A stretch of DNA of 64,000 nt from Schistocerca nitens (GCF_023898315.1 NC_064625.1:102906269-102970268); one strand, 5' to 3'. Shown: positions 30,986 through 41,671, counted from the first letter of the stretch. The notes: generated by a model not told the origin, from the letters alone. A program made the numbers and translations.

Positions 30986-31202
30986 ACCTTTCCCTTTAAC
31001 TAGCGAAACTCGCTGCTGGTTGACATACTGGAACACGACGCCACAATTAAGGCGCAGCGGCTCGTGGACACTTCGCAAAAATTGAAGCGCGCCGTCAAAT
31101 CCCAACGCCCGGGAATGTTAACGGGAGAGCATTCGGTTGCAAGGAAATGTCCGCCAACATGTCGCCAAAGTAGTTTCGACTACGCTGCAGAACCCCTTAA
31201 CA

Positions 31203-32299
31203 CAGGGCTTCACAACATACGTGCTCGCGGAGCAAGCTGTGAGCAGCAAGGCGCGAGCACGGAGCAGCGCGAGCACGCTACCCCCACTACCGGACCAGAG
31301 CGGAGAGTGGGGAAAGTCACGTGGGGCACACAACAGCTGCCGCCAGTCAATGTAAATCCGCGGCCACCTGCAGGGATATCACTCACGAATTACTACTGCG
31401 ACAAATGAAACAAATAAAGGAGAATGTACACATGCAACATAATTTTATTATCTTAGTGTATGTCTCTACATTCGCATTAATTTGTGAACTGTTACAAAAT
31501 AAAAGGTGTCACTGAAGTGTGGGATTCTCGGTTATCTTGTACTTTTTGCCCTTTACGATTGCGTCTATGTTCGGAGTAATTGTTCTTGTGCATTTTAGGC
31601 GCAGCGTGCAGTTTAAATTTCGATCAGACAATGCGTTTCTCAGGCGCGTCTTGTTACATTTCATTGCAGAGAACAGTTGTTCACAAACATACGTGGAACC
31701 AAACATTGATATTATTGTAGCCGCCAGTTTGTGCAAACGAGGAAATCTATCCCGAGGGAAGTGTCTGTAGAATTCCAAAATGTTTTTCTTGTTCTGAAAT
31801 TTGTCTCTGTATTCTCTGTCACACTGCAGGTCAATAATTTCTTGCTGCAGCTCAGGACGAATCTCTTAAATATTCGCTGAATATGGAGAGAACAGATCAA
31901 AATCACTGTCTAGTGCTGTCAGATCTTGAAAGCGCTGATCAACTAAACTATGTGAATAACGTTCACAGCCTTTGTGAACATCTTGCATGGATGATAATTT
32001 AGGAAAATGAGCTAGTTTCCTGTCTCCAGCTGCCTCACCCAAAGTGTCAATTTCATTTTAAAAGCTCGTATTCGATCTATGAAATGAGTAATTAGCAGAT
32101 CTTTACCTTGTAGTGAAATGTTCAAAGCATTCAGATGGCTAGTTAAATCTGCTATGAGCGCGAGACCACATTCAAACGTGCGCGCGCATTTCCGCTCCCT
32201 CCCCTCCCTCCCTACTCCGTGACCTTGCACCTGCTCGCGAGCACGTGCCTGAGCCGACGCGAGTACTCGCGCTCAAAACCGGCCAGTTGTTAAGCCCTG
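31203..32299 (-). mobile_element. hAT transposon, deleted copy with 8-bp TSD
   Basis: TIRs CAGGGCTTCACAAC (left) and CAGGGCTTAACAAC (right, reverse complement) are flanked by CCTTAACA at 31195-31202 and 32300-32307. 1097 bp. GC-rich, CGCGAGCAC-containing subterminal DNA lies inside both ends. Carries the C-terminal end of a transposase. Confidence 0.9.
31509..32230 (-). pseudogene. hAT transposase C-terminus (dimerisation region)
   Basis: Minus-strand frames give HLNALNISLQGKDLLITHFI, LTLWVRQLETGN, then DREYRDKFQ and FYRHFPRDRFPRLHKLAATI. They end SMFGSTYVCEQLFSAMKCNK, TRLRNALSDRNLNCTLRL. The last part is the hAT C-terminal dimerisation motif, as in GTF2IRD2/Charlie-like transposases. Frames change near 31780-31990 and the N-terminal zinc finger and catalytic start are missing. 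Confidence 0.75.
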
Positions 32300-32852
32300 C
32301 CTTAACACATCCTCCATACAGTCCCGATCTCCCCCCATGCCTTTTCCATATTTTTGGAGCTCTGGAGAAAGACATTCATAGCCGTCAATTTGCTTCGGAA
32401 GAACAGGTGCACGCTGAGCCGTGCGTGGCTCGTGTTCCCGACATCGTGTATTTTGCACCCTGTTTTTAACGTACTTACACCTCACTACGTTAATTTCCGT
32501 TTCTACTGTGAGTTGCTGCTTTGCCTGACCGTGAGTGGCACTAGCAGCACGTATCGATATATCCAATGTTGTAGTATCTTTGCTCGACTGCTATTACTTC
32601 CCGGTCGTTGTCTGTCGTAGGGCAGTGTGGGTCGCGAGTTCGGGTCTGTCAGTCAGTTGGAACGCGTCTGGAGCGCAGTCCGGACCTGCCAGTCGGGGAG
32701 TTGCAATGCGGCACTGGTGCCGTCTGAGTGGACATGGCTCGCCCGACCATTGCCGCCACACACCACTTCAGCCGGGCCACGGTCTTGGTGGATCGTCGGT
32801 CGGTTGTCCTGCCGGACGACGCGTTTTGGCTCACCGATCGTTCATGAGTCAG

Positions 32853-32856
<4 letters not shown>

Positions 32857-32900
<44 letters not shown>
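32857..32900 (+). repeat. (TG)n microsatellite
   Basis: About 20 uninterrupted GT units inside the LTR-like sequence. Confidence 0.92.
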
Positions 32901-32902
<2 letters not shown>

Positions 32903-33565
32903 ATCGACTCCCAGTTTGTCTTTGTGCGTGCTTAGTTACTGTTGGGTATCATTCAGGTCTTCATGCAGTCTTTGTCAGGTTATGTGTGTAGTTGGCGTCA
33001 TTTCCACTGACGACGATTTTATATGTTGTCGGCATTCTGCGGCGAGTCGGTCGGTTGTTGAGGACGAAGGAAGTTATCTCCGCGCAGTGCAGTAGGCTGG
33101 GTCCGCTGGCGGTCCCTGCGCAGTGTCGGAGCGGGTGTGGAGCTGTCCGACCGCTACGAGCTTCGTGGTTCACCGACCCAGGACGTAAAAGTTGAGTGGT
33201 GTTTCAAGTACCCAAGCCACGTCCATCCATGTTGTAGGGTTCGTTTCGGTGGTTCGCTGTTGGGGACGTTTTCCTGTTAGCAACACCGTTTGTATTGTTG
33301 AAATTTAGCCGCCATGCGGTGGAATTAACTATATTGGTTGACTTACAATTCAAGTGCACCAGCGGAATTTTCTGCCCTGTGGCCGTTAGTGTTCCGATTA
33401 TCTGCCCTGGCCACTAACGTAATTTCAGGCAGTTTCCTTTCCTCCCCTATTGTCGCTGTCCAACACTGTGTGTAGTCATTCCATGTAGGCTTTCACGGCC
33501 GGCGTCTTCATCAATAAACACTTCCGGGCTAAGTTGCCGTGGTCGATCTGTAGAACTTCTTCTCC

Positions 33566-33605
33566 CTGACGTTTCGTTCTCAACTACGGAGAACATCTTC
33601 GGAGG
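33566..33605 (-). ncRNA. Hammerhead-ribozyme-like motif in PLE 3' region (candidate)
   Basis: On the minus strand: CCGAAGA (33602-33596), a 6-bp stem GTTCTC/GAGAAC with a 7-nt loop (33594-33576), GAAA (33575-33572), then C and GTC (33570-33568). Canonical hammerheads have CUGANGA, stem II, GAAA and GUH. The differences are one core base (U to C) and an extra U before stem II; stem III is minimal. PLEs are known to carry minimal hammerheads, which supports the call. Activity is doubtful. Confidence 0.4.
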
Positions 33606-33769
33606 TGAGTCGACGACTGGCTGCTAGGAGCTGGGGCCGCCGCTTATATGGATATCGTAGAGGGCGCCACCGCACGTCACGTGGTGTCGATGTGCAGCTA
33701 TCTCTGGCTATCGTCTGTTCTCTCGATTGCAGGCAATCGATTGTCACGTGACTGATGCAACGTCGACCG

Positions 33770-34672
33770 TCATATCTTATCTAATTTTAATCCTTCTTCT
33801 TTACGATTAAAATTGTATTGATGTTTGTGGATTTCAATTGCCTCTCTATACATACGTGTATAATAATGCGACGTCCTCGCTAGCACGCTTGTTTCACCAA
33901 ATTTTATTTCGTGATCTCCATGCTTAAAAACATGTTCCGCTACTGCCGATTTGTCGATATGTCCCAAGCGACAGTTTCTTTTGTGCTCCGTCAACCGTGT
34001 ATTGATGCTTCTTTTTTGTAGTTCCTATGTAAACCCTGCCACAACTGCATGGAATTTTATATACCCCTGGGGTGGCTAGGGGGCGACGAGCATCTTTTGT
34101 TGATCTTAGGCATTCACTAATTTTCTTAGTAGGTCTCAAAATGGTCTCTACGTGAAACTTGGCTAGTACTTTCCCAATGCGATCCTTGATATTATGGATG
34201 AACGGAAGAAATACTTTTCCAGCTGATGGTTGTTGCTGTCTCCTATTTTTAGGCATTTTTCTATTTGGGTGAAGTGCTCGGTTAATCTCGTTTTTCGTAT
34301 AACCATTTTTCGCAAAGGCCATTCGTAAATGATTTAGTTCTTCTTGTAAGTAGCCTGGTTCACAAACATTATTCGCCCTATCCACTAACGTTTTTATGAC
34401 CCCCTCTTTTGCCTAGGGTGGTGGTTTGAGTTCTTATGGAGGTAACGATCAGTATGTGTACCTTTCCTGTAGACCTTATGGCCTAAGGTCCCATCCGCCC
34501 GTTTGATAACTGATACATCCAAGAAGTTAAGTTGTCCGTTCTTCTCCACATTATGTGTTTCAATTCTCATATACCGATTGGTGGCAAGCAAGTCTTTTGT
34601 CGGTCGATCCGTGGCTGTCCCTAGGTTGGGTTCCGACGGATCAAGTGTAGCTGGGCTCCCCACCTGTCTCAC
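33770..34672 (-). pseudogene. Penelope RT tail plus GIY-YIG endonuclease, frameshifted
   Basis: 34672-34394 encodes [39 protein letters not shown], the region after the RT catalytic motifs in Penelope proteins. 34385-33924 encodes DRANNVCEPGYLQEELNHLR, a linker, and PGVYKIPCSCGRVYIGTT, the GIY-YIG core (here GVY...VYIG). 33994-33770 gives EHKRNCRLGHIDKSAVAEHV and ETSVLARTSHYYTRMYREAI, the endonuclease remainder. Two frameshifts separate the three frames. The endonuclease nicks target DNA in active relatives. Confidence 0.85.
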
Positions 34673-35590
34673 CTAAGTGAACGAGGGCAGACCGACCCCC
34701 TGGAGGCTTCTGAGTGCTGTTGTCTTTACTGTCTTTCTGACCGGTGTTTAATTGTATTTTTATAATCTATCATAGCCAATGATAAAAAAATTCTTGGTTT
34801 TATTGTGCTTTATATAAGTAAGTTTGAATTGCGGCAAGTGGATATTTGCTGAAAGGTTATTGCCGTTGTGTTGTCTTTTCTTCTAGTCCAGGTTCATCTA
34901 CTTAAAACTTATGGCTTATGGTTATTTTTTATTTTGGAAAATTAATTGGTGGCCTCCAGCCTTGGACCCTCATTCTTAAAATTACCTTTCTGCCTTTGAA
35001 ATATTATGGTAATTTATTTTAAAATTTTGAAAATTTTATTGTCGGTCTTCAGCCGTTTCTATTGTATCTTGTTTGTTTGTCTATCCAGCCTTGCATTGAA
35101 GCTCTCACCCTAGCTGTGATATATTAATTATTTTATGTGTAATTGTAACTGTGTGTCCTCAGTCACTTGAAATTTACCTTGTTGATTTTTAAGATTTCTT
35201 GCTTGCAGGCTTTCAGCCATGAAAGATTTGGAGCTTGAAACTCTTAGTTGTAAAAGTTCGGCTACGTGCCGCTTTTGTTGCAAATGTGTTATTAAATTAC
35301 AATAAATTACAATTTTAAGGTGAAACTGACCCCAACCTTATTTGGCCCTTTCCACAATCCTAATCAGCTCTTCTGCCCAGCGGGTTTAGCGGGCGTTTCA
35401 CACGCCTGGCTACAGTCATGATTAAATAGGCAACCGCGAACATTTCTGCTTGAAGGCACTGACCGTCTAGTCTCTCAGATGGATAAATATATTAACAGTT
35501 ACGGCGATTAGTTTTGAAATAACAGTTCATGAACTTCTTTCCCATCTGTCTCGTTTTCATTTGACTGCCGCTTATAGTACTTTCGACTGA

Positions 35591-36299
35591 GACTGGCGGA
35601 AGAAATGTTTTCCTTGCTCTGTTGAATACGGCCTGTTTGTCCTTCCTTCTTGAACATAAATACGACTCACCCTTTATTTTAGCATATCTATTACAAACGC
35701 GACATCGCGCCTCTCTTTGGGTCCATTAGCTTTACAACTCCCAGGGGGAGGCAAATAACATTTGCCTCTCGGTGTTTTCTTTTATTTCAAGACAGATGGA
35801 AATGAGACGGCGGCAGAGATAATACTGCTGTACATCTAATGGATAATGAAGGGTACCTGCTGAGAACAATGAAGACCAAAATTTTGCATAAAATCGCAAA
35901 AATAGTTGGAAAGAGATAGTCCTTCGTTGCACCGAGGAGAAGTGTGATATACACAAGTGGTACAAATTAGGAATCTGCTTTCCTACTTTGTACCAATGGG
36001 TACACCAATTGTACCACAGTTATGAACTACTTCCTTGAACTTAGAGATACGTACTACTCTAAGTTCAGGAAATGTTCCGTATCTTAGTTCTTGCAGGAAT
36101 CACAACGTAGTTATTGTGCTCCTTTCTCAACCCTTGCAAACTTTCCTTGAATCCGCATTTTGCGTTTCATGCATCTCATCATTTTATCGATTCGATCTTC
36201 CTCTTAAATACCCCCTTTCTTCACAGTCTCCAAAACACGTTCTTTTCACAGCTGGTGCCGTAGTTCTAGAGTGCTTCTTCTTCGGTTAGGTAAACTTAC
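35591..36299. other. Unassigned sequence
   Basis: No domain or terminal repeat recognised. Possibly unique host DNA. Confidence 0.35.
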
Positions 36300-37644
36300 A
36301 CTACTAGCCATTAAAATTGCTACACCAAGAAGAAATGCAGATGATAAACCGGTATTCATTGGACAAATATATTACACTAGAACTGATATATGATTGCATT
36401 TTCACGCAATTTGAGTGCATAGATCCTGAGAAATCAGTACCCAGAACAACCACCTCTGGCCGTAATAACGGCCTTGATACGCCTTGGCATTCAGCCAAAC
36501 AGAGCTTGGATGGCGTGTACAGGTACAGCTGCCCATGCAGCTTCAACACGATACCACAGTTCATCAAGAGTAGTGACTGGCGTATTGTGACGAGCCTGTT
36601 GCTCCGAAGCCAGACGTTTTCAGTTGGTGAGAGATCTGGAGAATGTCTTGGCCAGGGCAGCAGTCGAACATTTTCTGTATCCAGAAAGGCCCGTACAGGA
36701 GCTGCAACATGCGGTCGTGCATTATCCTGCTGAAATGTAGGGTTTCGCAGGGATCGAATGAAGGGTAGAGCCATGGGTCGTAACACATCTTAAATGTAAC
36801 GTCCACTGTTCAAAGTGCGAATAAGAGGTGACGGAGACGTGTAACCAATGGCACCCCATACCATCACGACGGATGATACGCCAGTATGGCGGTGACGAAT
36901 GCACATTTCCAACCTGCGTTCACCGCGATGTCGCCAAACACGGATGCGACCATCATGATGCTGTAAACAGAACCTGGATTCATCCGAAAAAATGACGTTT
37001 TGCCGTTCGTGCATCCAGTTTCGTCGTTGAGTACACCACATCTGTGATGCAGCGTCAAGGGTAACCGCAGCCACGGTCTCCGAGCTGATAGTCCATATTG
37101 CTGCAAACTTCGTCGAACTGTTCGTGCAGATGGTTGTTGTCTTGCAAACGTCCCCATCTGTTACTCAGGGATCGAGACGTGGCTGCACGATCCGTTACAG
37201 CCATGCGGATAAGATTCGTGTCTCTCGACTGCTAGTGATACGAGAACGTTGGAATCCAGCATGGAGTTCCGTATTACCCTCCTGAACCTACCCATTCCAT
37301 ATTGTGCTAACATTGGATCTCGACCAACGCGAGCAACAATGTCGCGATACGATAAACCGCAATCGCGATAGGCTACGATCCGACCTTTATCAAAGTCGGA
37401 AACGTGATGGTACGCATTTCTCCTCCTTACACGAGGCATCACAACAACGTTTCACCAGGCAACGCCGGTCAACTGCTGTTTGTGTACGAGAAATCGGTTG
37501 TAGGTGTCGCCACCGGCGCCAACCTCGTGTGAATGCTCTGAAAAGCTAATCATTTGCATATCACACCATCTTCTTCCTGTCGCTTAAATTTCGCGTCTGT
37601 AGCACGTCATCTTCGTGGTGTAGCAATATTTATGGCCAGTAGTA
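36300..37644 (-). mobile_element. Tc1-A element, full-length but inactive
   Basis: TIRs CACTACTAGCCATTAAAATT (left) and the matching inverted end at 37625-37644 are flanked by TA (36298-36299 and 37645-37646). 1345 bp. Confidence 0.88.
36480..37442 (-). pseudogene. Tc1-A transposase, several frameshifts
   Basis: Starts MMPRVRRRNAYHHVSDFDKG at 37442. The HTH is readable; a deletion near 37300 disrupts the second helix region. Later frames give VIFSDESRFCLQHHDGRIRV (first Asp retained), FQQDNARPHVAAPVRAFLD (second Asp) and WPRHSPDLSPTENVW (Glu retained). All three catalytic residues survive, but the frame is broken at least four times. Confidence 0.85.
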
Positions 37645-37649
37645 TAGAA

Positions 37650-38029
37650 TACTTAATCTCCACGGAAAGTATGCCGAGGAGTTTGAGAGCCCAGTGAGAC
37701 AGGCAGTGAGGGGAGAGTAACGCCGCGTGCTGGGACAGTGTGCCTCGCCTCTGTATGTGGGTCAGGGACCGGCGGATGCTGCGGCGTCGCGCTGGATCGA
37801 TAGTCGAGCAGAGGGGAGCGAGGCCGCGTCCTGTCGCAGCAGCAGCAGCAGCTGTTCGCAGCGGCACCAGCGCTGCCTCGCTACACAGCCTGCCATGCGG
37901 AGCGCGCGCCGATGCGCTTTCGCCGGCGGCCGCCAAGGGCGCGGGCGTCGCATCGCACCGCCAGCTGTCTTGTTCGGCGCTCAGCTGTTCGCAGTGACGG
38001 CTGCGAGCAATGCCGTCTGCAGCATGTAG
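37650..38029. other. CpG-dense GC-rich segment, possible promoter or exon
   Basis: Strikingly rich in CG dinucleotides and GC compared with the rest of the window, with an AGCAGCAGCAGCAGC run at about 37840. Open frames exist on both strands (37727-38029 plus, Arg/Ala/Ser-rich; 37607-38047 minus) but show no domain. It continues after the element at 38039-38840 as GTAGAATAGGGGGAGATGGC and includes GCCGCCATCTTGGAT at about 38909, a YY1-like motif. It is the best candidate for host sequence, without proof of a gene. Confidence 0.4.
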
Positions 38030-38038
38030 GTAGAATTG

Positions 38039-38840
38039 GGGTAGCATTCATTTCACGCTAGGTGAGGAGAGCCCTACGTCATAGTGACGTAGGTTCGCGT
38101 CATCGTGACGTAAATAACCTAAATCGACTACATGAGTACGTATATCGATATTTGCAGTTTTACCGATAACGTCAAAGGTAAATGTAAATACATGTGTACA
38201 ATCGAAGTGACAGGAGTTATGTGATATGCTTATCCGAGTTGAATGAATGTCTGAGCGAAGGAACCATAACGAAAGTATAAAAGTCGTGTGTTCAGAAACG
38301 TGTGTTTTCCATGAGCATAACGAACCATAAGCATAAGGAACCATAACGTAAAAAATACTCTTTTTTTTAATCCGATGAATCGTGCATAAATCGTGTGGAC
38401 AGAAACGAGCTGCAATCCAAACAAACTAATGTGTCTCACGAACACAACGAATATCTGAATGAAGGAATCATAACCTTAACGAAAGTTAAGAATAGTGTCT
38501 AGTCATTTTTTTAAATCCGATTAATCGTGCGTAAATCATGTGGATAAAAACGTGAAACAGGGAGAAATTAAAATGTTTCGTATTTTTATAAAAGCCAATG
38601 GATTGTATGAATTCTTGTGAGCAGAAACGTTGTTCAGAACGACGTTCACGCAATCAACACCGGACAAGAGGACAATGAAACCACACAAACAAATAGCAAT
38701 GCAGATCAAAGGGCACACAACAATCGATGTATACAGCATACACACAACAGTCGATCGCACAACTCGTGAAACATGATGACGCGTGCCTACGTCACTATGA
38801 CGTAGGGCTCTCCTCACTTAGCGTGAAATGAATGCTACCC
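38039..38840. mobile_element. MULE-like non-autonomous element with ~65-bp TIRs
   Basis: TIRs GGGTAGCATTCATTTCACGC (both ends, inverted) continue through GAGAGCCCTACGTCA. A 9-bp duplication with one mismatch flanks it (GTAGAATTG at 38030-38038, GTAGAATAG at 38841-38849). The interior has no transposase, but two diverged direct repeats around 38260-38420 and 38450-38560 (GAACCATAACG, AATCCGATGAATCGTGC, CATAAATCGTGTGGA). The 9-bp TSD and the GGG start suggest Mutator-like; other groups are possible. Confidence 0.7.
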
Positions 38841-38991
38841 GTAGAATAGGGGGAGATGGCGCTACAGACTAACGCTGTACGTTGTTTTCATGCCAGTGGG
38901 CGGCGCCTGCCGCCATCTTGGATCCCCCCAAAACAAGTGCAGACGATTGTTTCCAGTTGCTTCTTGTTCGTTATTTCTGCACCTACATATA

Positions 38992-39760
38992 CAGGGTGTT
39001 ACAAAAAGGTGCGGCCAAACTTTCAGGAAACGTTCCTCACACACAAAGAAAGAAAATATGTTATGTGGACATGTGTCCGGAAACACTTACTTTCCATGTT
39101 AGAGCTCATTTTATTACTTCTCTTCAAATCACATTAATCATAGTATGAAAACACACAGCAACAGAACGTACCAGCGCGACTTCAAACACTTTGTCACAGG
39201 AAATGTTCAAAATGTCCTCCGTTAGCGAGGATACATGCATCCACCCTCCGTCGCATGGAATCCCTGATGCGCTGATGCAGCCCTGGAGAATGGCGTATTG
39301 TATCACAGCCGTCCACAATACGAGCACGAAGTGTCTTTACATTTGGTACCGGGGTTGCGTAGACAAGAGCTTTCAAACGCCCCTATAAATGAAAGTCAAG
39401 AGGGTTGAGGTCAGGAGAGCGTGGAGGCGACGGAATTGGTCCGCCTCTACCAATCCATCGGTCACCGAATCTGTTGTTGAGAAGCGTACGAACACTTCGA
39501 CTGAAATGTGCAGGAGCTCCATCGTGCATGAACCACATGTTGTGTCGTACTTGTAAAGGCACATGTTCTAGCAGCACAGGTAGAGTACCCCGTATGAAAT
39601 CATGGCGGTGAATCGAGGATGTACAGTACATACTGACGAAACTAAAATGAGCTCTAACGTGGAAATTAAGCGTTTCCGGACACATGTCGACATAACATCT
39701 TTTCTTTGTGTGTGAGGAATGTTTCCTGAAAGTTTGGCCGTACCTTTTTGTAGCACCCTG
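38992..39760 (-). mobile_element. DD41D mariner-like element, internally deleted
   Basis: 769 bp between TA dinucleotides (38990-38991 and 39761-39762). The TIRs start CAGGGTGTTACAAAAAGG and CAGGGTGCTACAAAAAGG and extend about 120 bp. The interior keeps only the C-terminal transposase coding part. Confidence 0.85.
39383..39660 (-). pseudogene. DD41D transposase catalytic fragment
   Basis: Reads PVLLEHVPLQVRHNMWFMHD, GAPAHFSRSVRTLLNNRFGD, RWIGRGGPIPSPPRSPDLNP, LDFHL. The Asp of HDGAP and the Asp of PLDF are separated by 41 residues, which defines the DD41D group (as in rosa-like elements). The frame stops at DFHL, losing the C-terminus; the N-terminal two thirds are deleted. Confidence 0.8.
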
Positions 39761-39762
39761 TA

Positions 39763-40298
39763 TAAGAAAATAGCGCTTAAATAAGTCCACTTACGAATGA
39801 AATGTGATTTGTTTAAACTTTAGACTACAATCAGAACGATTAGTACACCTATAAGCGACGCAAGCCGGCATTTTTTTATCAAAACACTTCACGACTACAC
39901 GGAATCAAAATACCAGAAGCGAATGTTTTGGGGTAGCTAACATGGCGGATCTTCACTTGGGTCGGCTTAAAGTTTGTGACGTCATGACATCTCCTCATAT
40001 TTTTACCTCCATGGTCAGCACACGGGACGTTTTAGCTAAAGATGACGAGGCGCTCTAGTTTTGTAACGTCACTTCCTGCTATTTCTCGTTGAGCAGCTAT
40101 TTCGTCACGTGAAACACAGAATAAGCTCTGCAAAATCAAAGAATGGAGAATTCAGGATTGAATGTAACAATACTATGACTACGATAGTAGCTCCTCGCCA
40201 TATAGCGGAGATGCTGATTCGCAGGTAGGCACAACCAAAAGACTGACACAAAATAAAATTTCGGCCTTCGTCAAAAATAGATGACAAATGCACACGTA
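39763..40298. other. Unassigned sequence with a CRE-like palindrome
   Basis: No element recognised. TGACGTCA occurs at 39977-39984 (the CREB/ATF consensus), but with no gene nearby this has little weight. Confidence 0.35.
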
Positions 40299-41669
40299 CA
40301 GAGGGGTCAAAAAAATGTCTCCACTGTTTAAAAGTCCATAACTTGCAAACTAATTGACGGAGTTGTCTCATTTTTGGTGAAAGTGTACCTTAAAGTCCAA
40401 CTTAAAGATATTACTGTATTTGTTGGAAAAGGCACCATTAACATCCACACACAAACGATGCTGCCGAACTGCAGCACGAACTACTGACTGCAACGTGTTC
40501 AGTTGGATATTTGCACATGAATGTACGATGGATTCTCGAAGTTCATCCAATGTGCGTGGCTTTTGTCGATAAAAGACGTCCTTTTGTGTTCCCCACAGGT
40601 AAAACTCCAGAGGAATTACGTCTGGGGAACGTGGTGGATACTCCACAGCACCTCTACGGCCTGTCCATCTTCCTGGTAGATTTTCGTCGAGATACGCCTT
40701 AACACGATTTTGGTAGTGGACTGGGGCACCATCTTGTTGAAAGCAAACTCTTCCGTCTCGGATGGCATGTAAAATGGATGTCTGAAGCTTCTGAAGGTAC
40801 ACCTCACCGGTAACTGTGCCGTCAAAGAAGAACGGCCCAATCAAGCCCCGGTAACACAACCCAATCCACACATTTACTCCTGGCAAATTCACGGCTTTGT
40901 CTACGTGGGCGTTTGGATTTTCGGCGGCCCAGTAGATGCAATTGTGGCGATTTACTGTACCACTGAGTTTGAACTGTGCCTCATCAGACCACACAATCAT
41001 CCCTGGAAACTCTTCATCATTGCGCACTATGTTAGTAAACCACTCGCAGTACTCCATTCTACGATCTCGTTCGTCCTCGTTCATTGCGTGTAGCAATCGT
41101 GGGATGTGGCACTTCCACTTTACTGTCTTCAAACAAAATTCGCCGAACACTTGAGCGACTCACTACAGTTTCACGGGCACACTGACTCACAGACTTCTGT
41201 GGTGAGCGGGTGAATTGTCGCAACACACGACGGGAGTTAGCTGGACTTGTTACTGCTACAGATCGTCCAGATCGTTGTTTGTGTACATCCTTAACCGTTC
41301 GGCTTCAAATTTGTCTCGAATGTGACGAATCGTTAAACGTGTCGGTGGCTCTGTTTGATACTCATTTCGCCATTGTCGTTGAACCTCATTAATATTATCG
41401 TACTTAAAATACCACTTCAAAACTGACTTCCTTTCATCGAATATAAGCCTTGCGCCAGCTATGTTTACTCGAGTAACTAGGTGCAACTAAGAACAAAACA
41501 CTGACTATCTGGCGTCTGTCATATGACAAAACAAAACAACGTAATACAACGCTAGTGTGTCGATTGCCGGAACTACAAACTACTACACTACCAAAGATGA
41601 GACAACTCCGTCTATTAGTTTGCCAGTTATGGACTTTTAAACAGTGGATACATTTTTTGGGCCCATCTG
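40299..41669 (-). mobile_element. DD41-type transposon, full-length
   Basis: 1371 bp bounded by TA (40297-40298 and 41670-41671). TIRs begin CAGAGGGGTCAAAAAAATGT (left) and CAGATGGGCCCAAAAAATGT (right, reverse complement) and continue through AAAAGTCCATAACT. Contains one long transposase gene with minor damage. Confidence 0.88.
40368..41486 (-). pseudogene. DD41 transposase with two compensating frameshifts
   Basis: N-terminal part (to 41256): ERKSVLKWYFKYDNINEVQR and TRLTIRHIRDKFEAE (HTH). A middle part in another frame gives TSPANSRRVLRQFTRSPQKS and CARETVVSRSSV. Then 41150-40368 is open: VWSDEAQFKLSGTVNRHNCI (first Asp), CFQQDGAPVHYQNRVKAYLD (second Asp), PPRSPDVIPLEFYLWGTQKD. The last catalytic position is Glu (PLEF), 41 residues after the second Asp, where relatives have Asp. 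The outer parts share one frame, so two small indels near 41285 and 41150 account for the break. No ATG was seen at 41486; the true start is uncertain. Confidence 0.8.
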
Positions 41670-41671
41670 TA

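Larger units (their letters stand above)
33490..34677 (-). mobile_element. Penelope-like element (PLE), 5'-truncated
   Basis: The minus strand encodes the end of a PLE RT followed by a GIY-YIG endonuclease, then a non-coding 3' region with a hammerhead-like motif at about 33566-33605. The left boundary is near 33490 and the right near 34677, both by change of sequence character. Confidence 0.8.
32430..35412. mobile_element. Large insertion in mariner-C, probably LTR-retrotransposon derived
   Basis: Interrupts the mariner-C frame between SEEQVH and RQPRTF. I recall the GC-rich part (32520-33480) as a dispersed locust LTR-like repeat. It contains a (TG)n tract and is itself interrupted by a Penelope-like element. 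The right end reads CACACGCCTGGCTACA. No TSD found, so boundaries are approximate. Confidence 0.4.
30986..35590 (+). pseudogene. Mariner-C C-terminal half, forward copy, split by a hAT and a large insertion
   Basis: Pieces in order: GKVMTTFPFN and LLVDILEHDATIKAQRLVDT (30990-31070); KLKRAVKSQRPGMLTGE; a degenerate GNVRQHVAKVVSTTLQ (second-Asp block, D to G) to 31202. Then, after the hAT, HPPYSPDLPPCLFHIFGALE at 32307-32370. After a further insertion, LNRQPRTFLLEGTDRLVSQM and DKYINSYGD at about 35425-35510, with a TIR-like AGCGGCAGTCAAATGAAAAC (reverse) at about 35570-35590. Dead. Confidence 0.7.

Noticed and set aside
32535-33095. 186-aa frame with a run of Cys/Val
   Set aside because: The run is the translation of the (TG)n tract, and no domain is present; more likely LTR sequence.
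37607-38047. Open frames on both strands of the CpG-rich segment
   Set aside because: GC-rich DNA has few stop codons, and neither frame shows a domain. Kept only as a candidate host region, not as a gene.
39977-39984. CREB/ATF site TGACGTCA as a regulatory element
   Set aside because: An 8-bp match is expected by chance in 64 kb about once or more on this scale, and there is no nearby gene.
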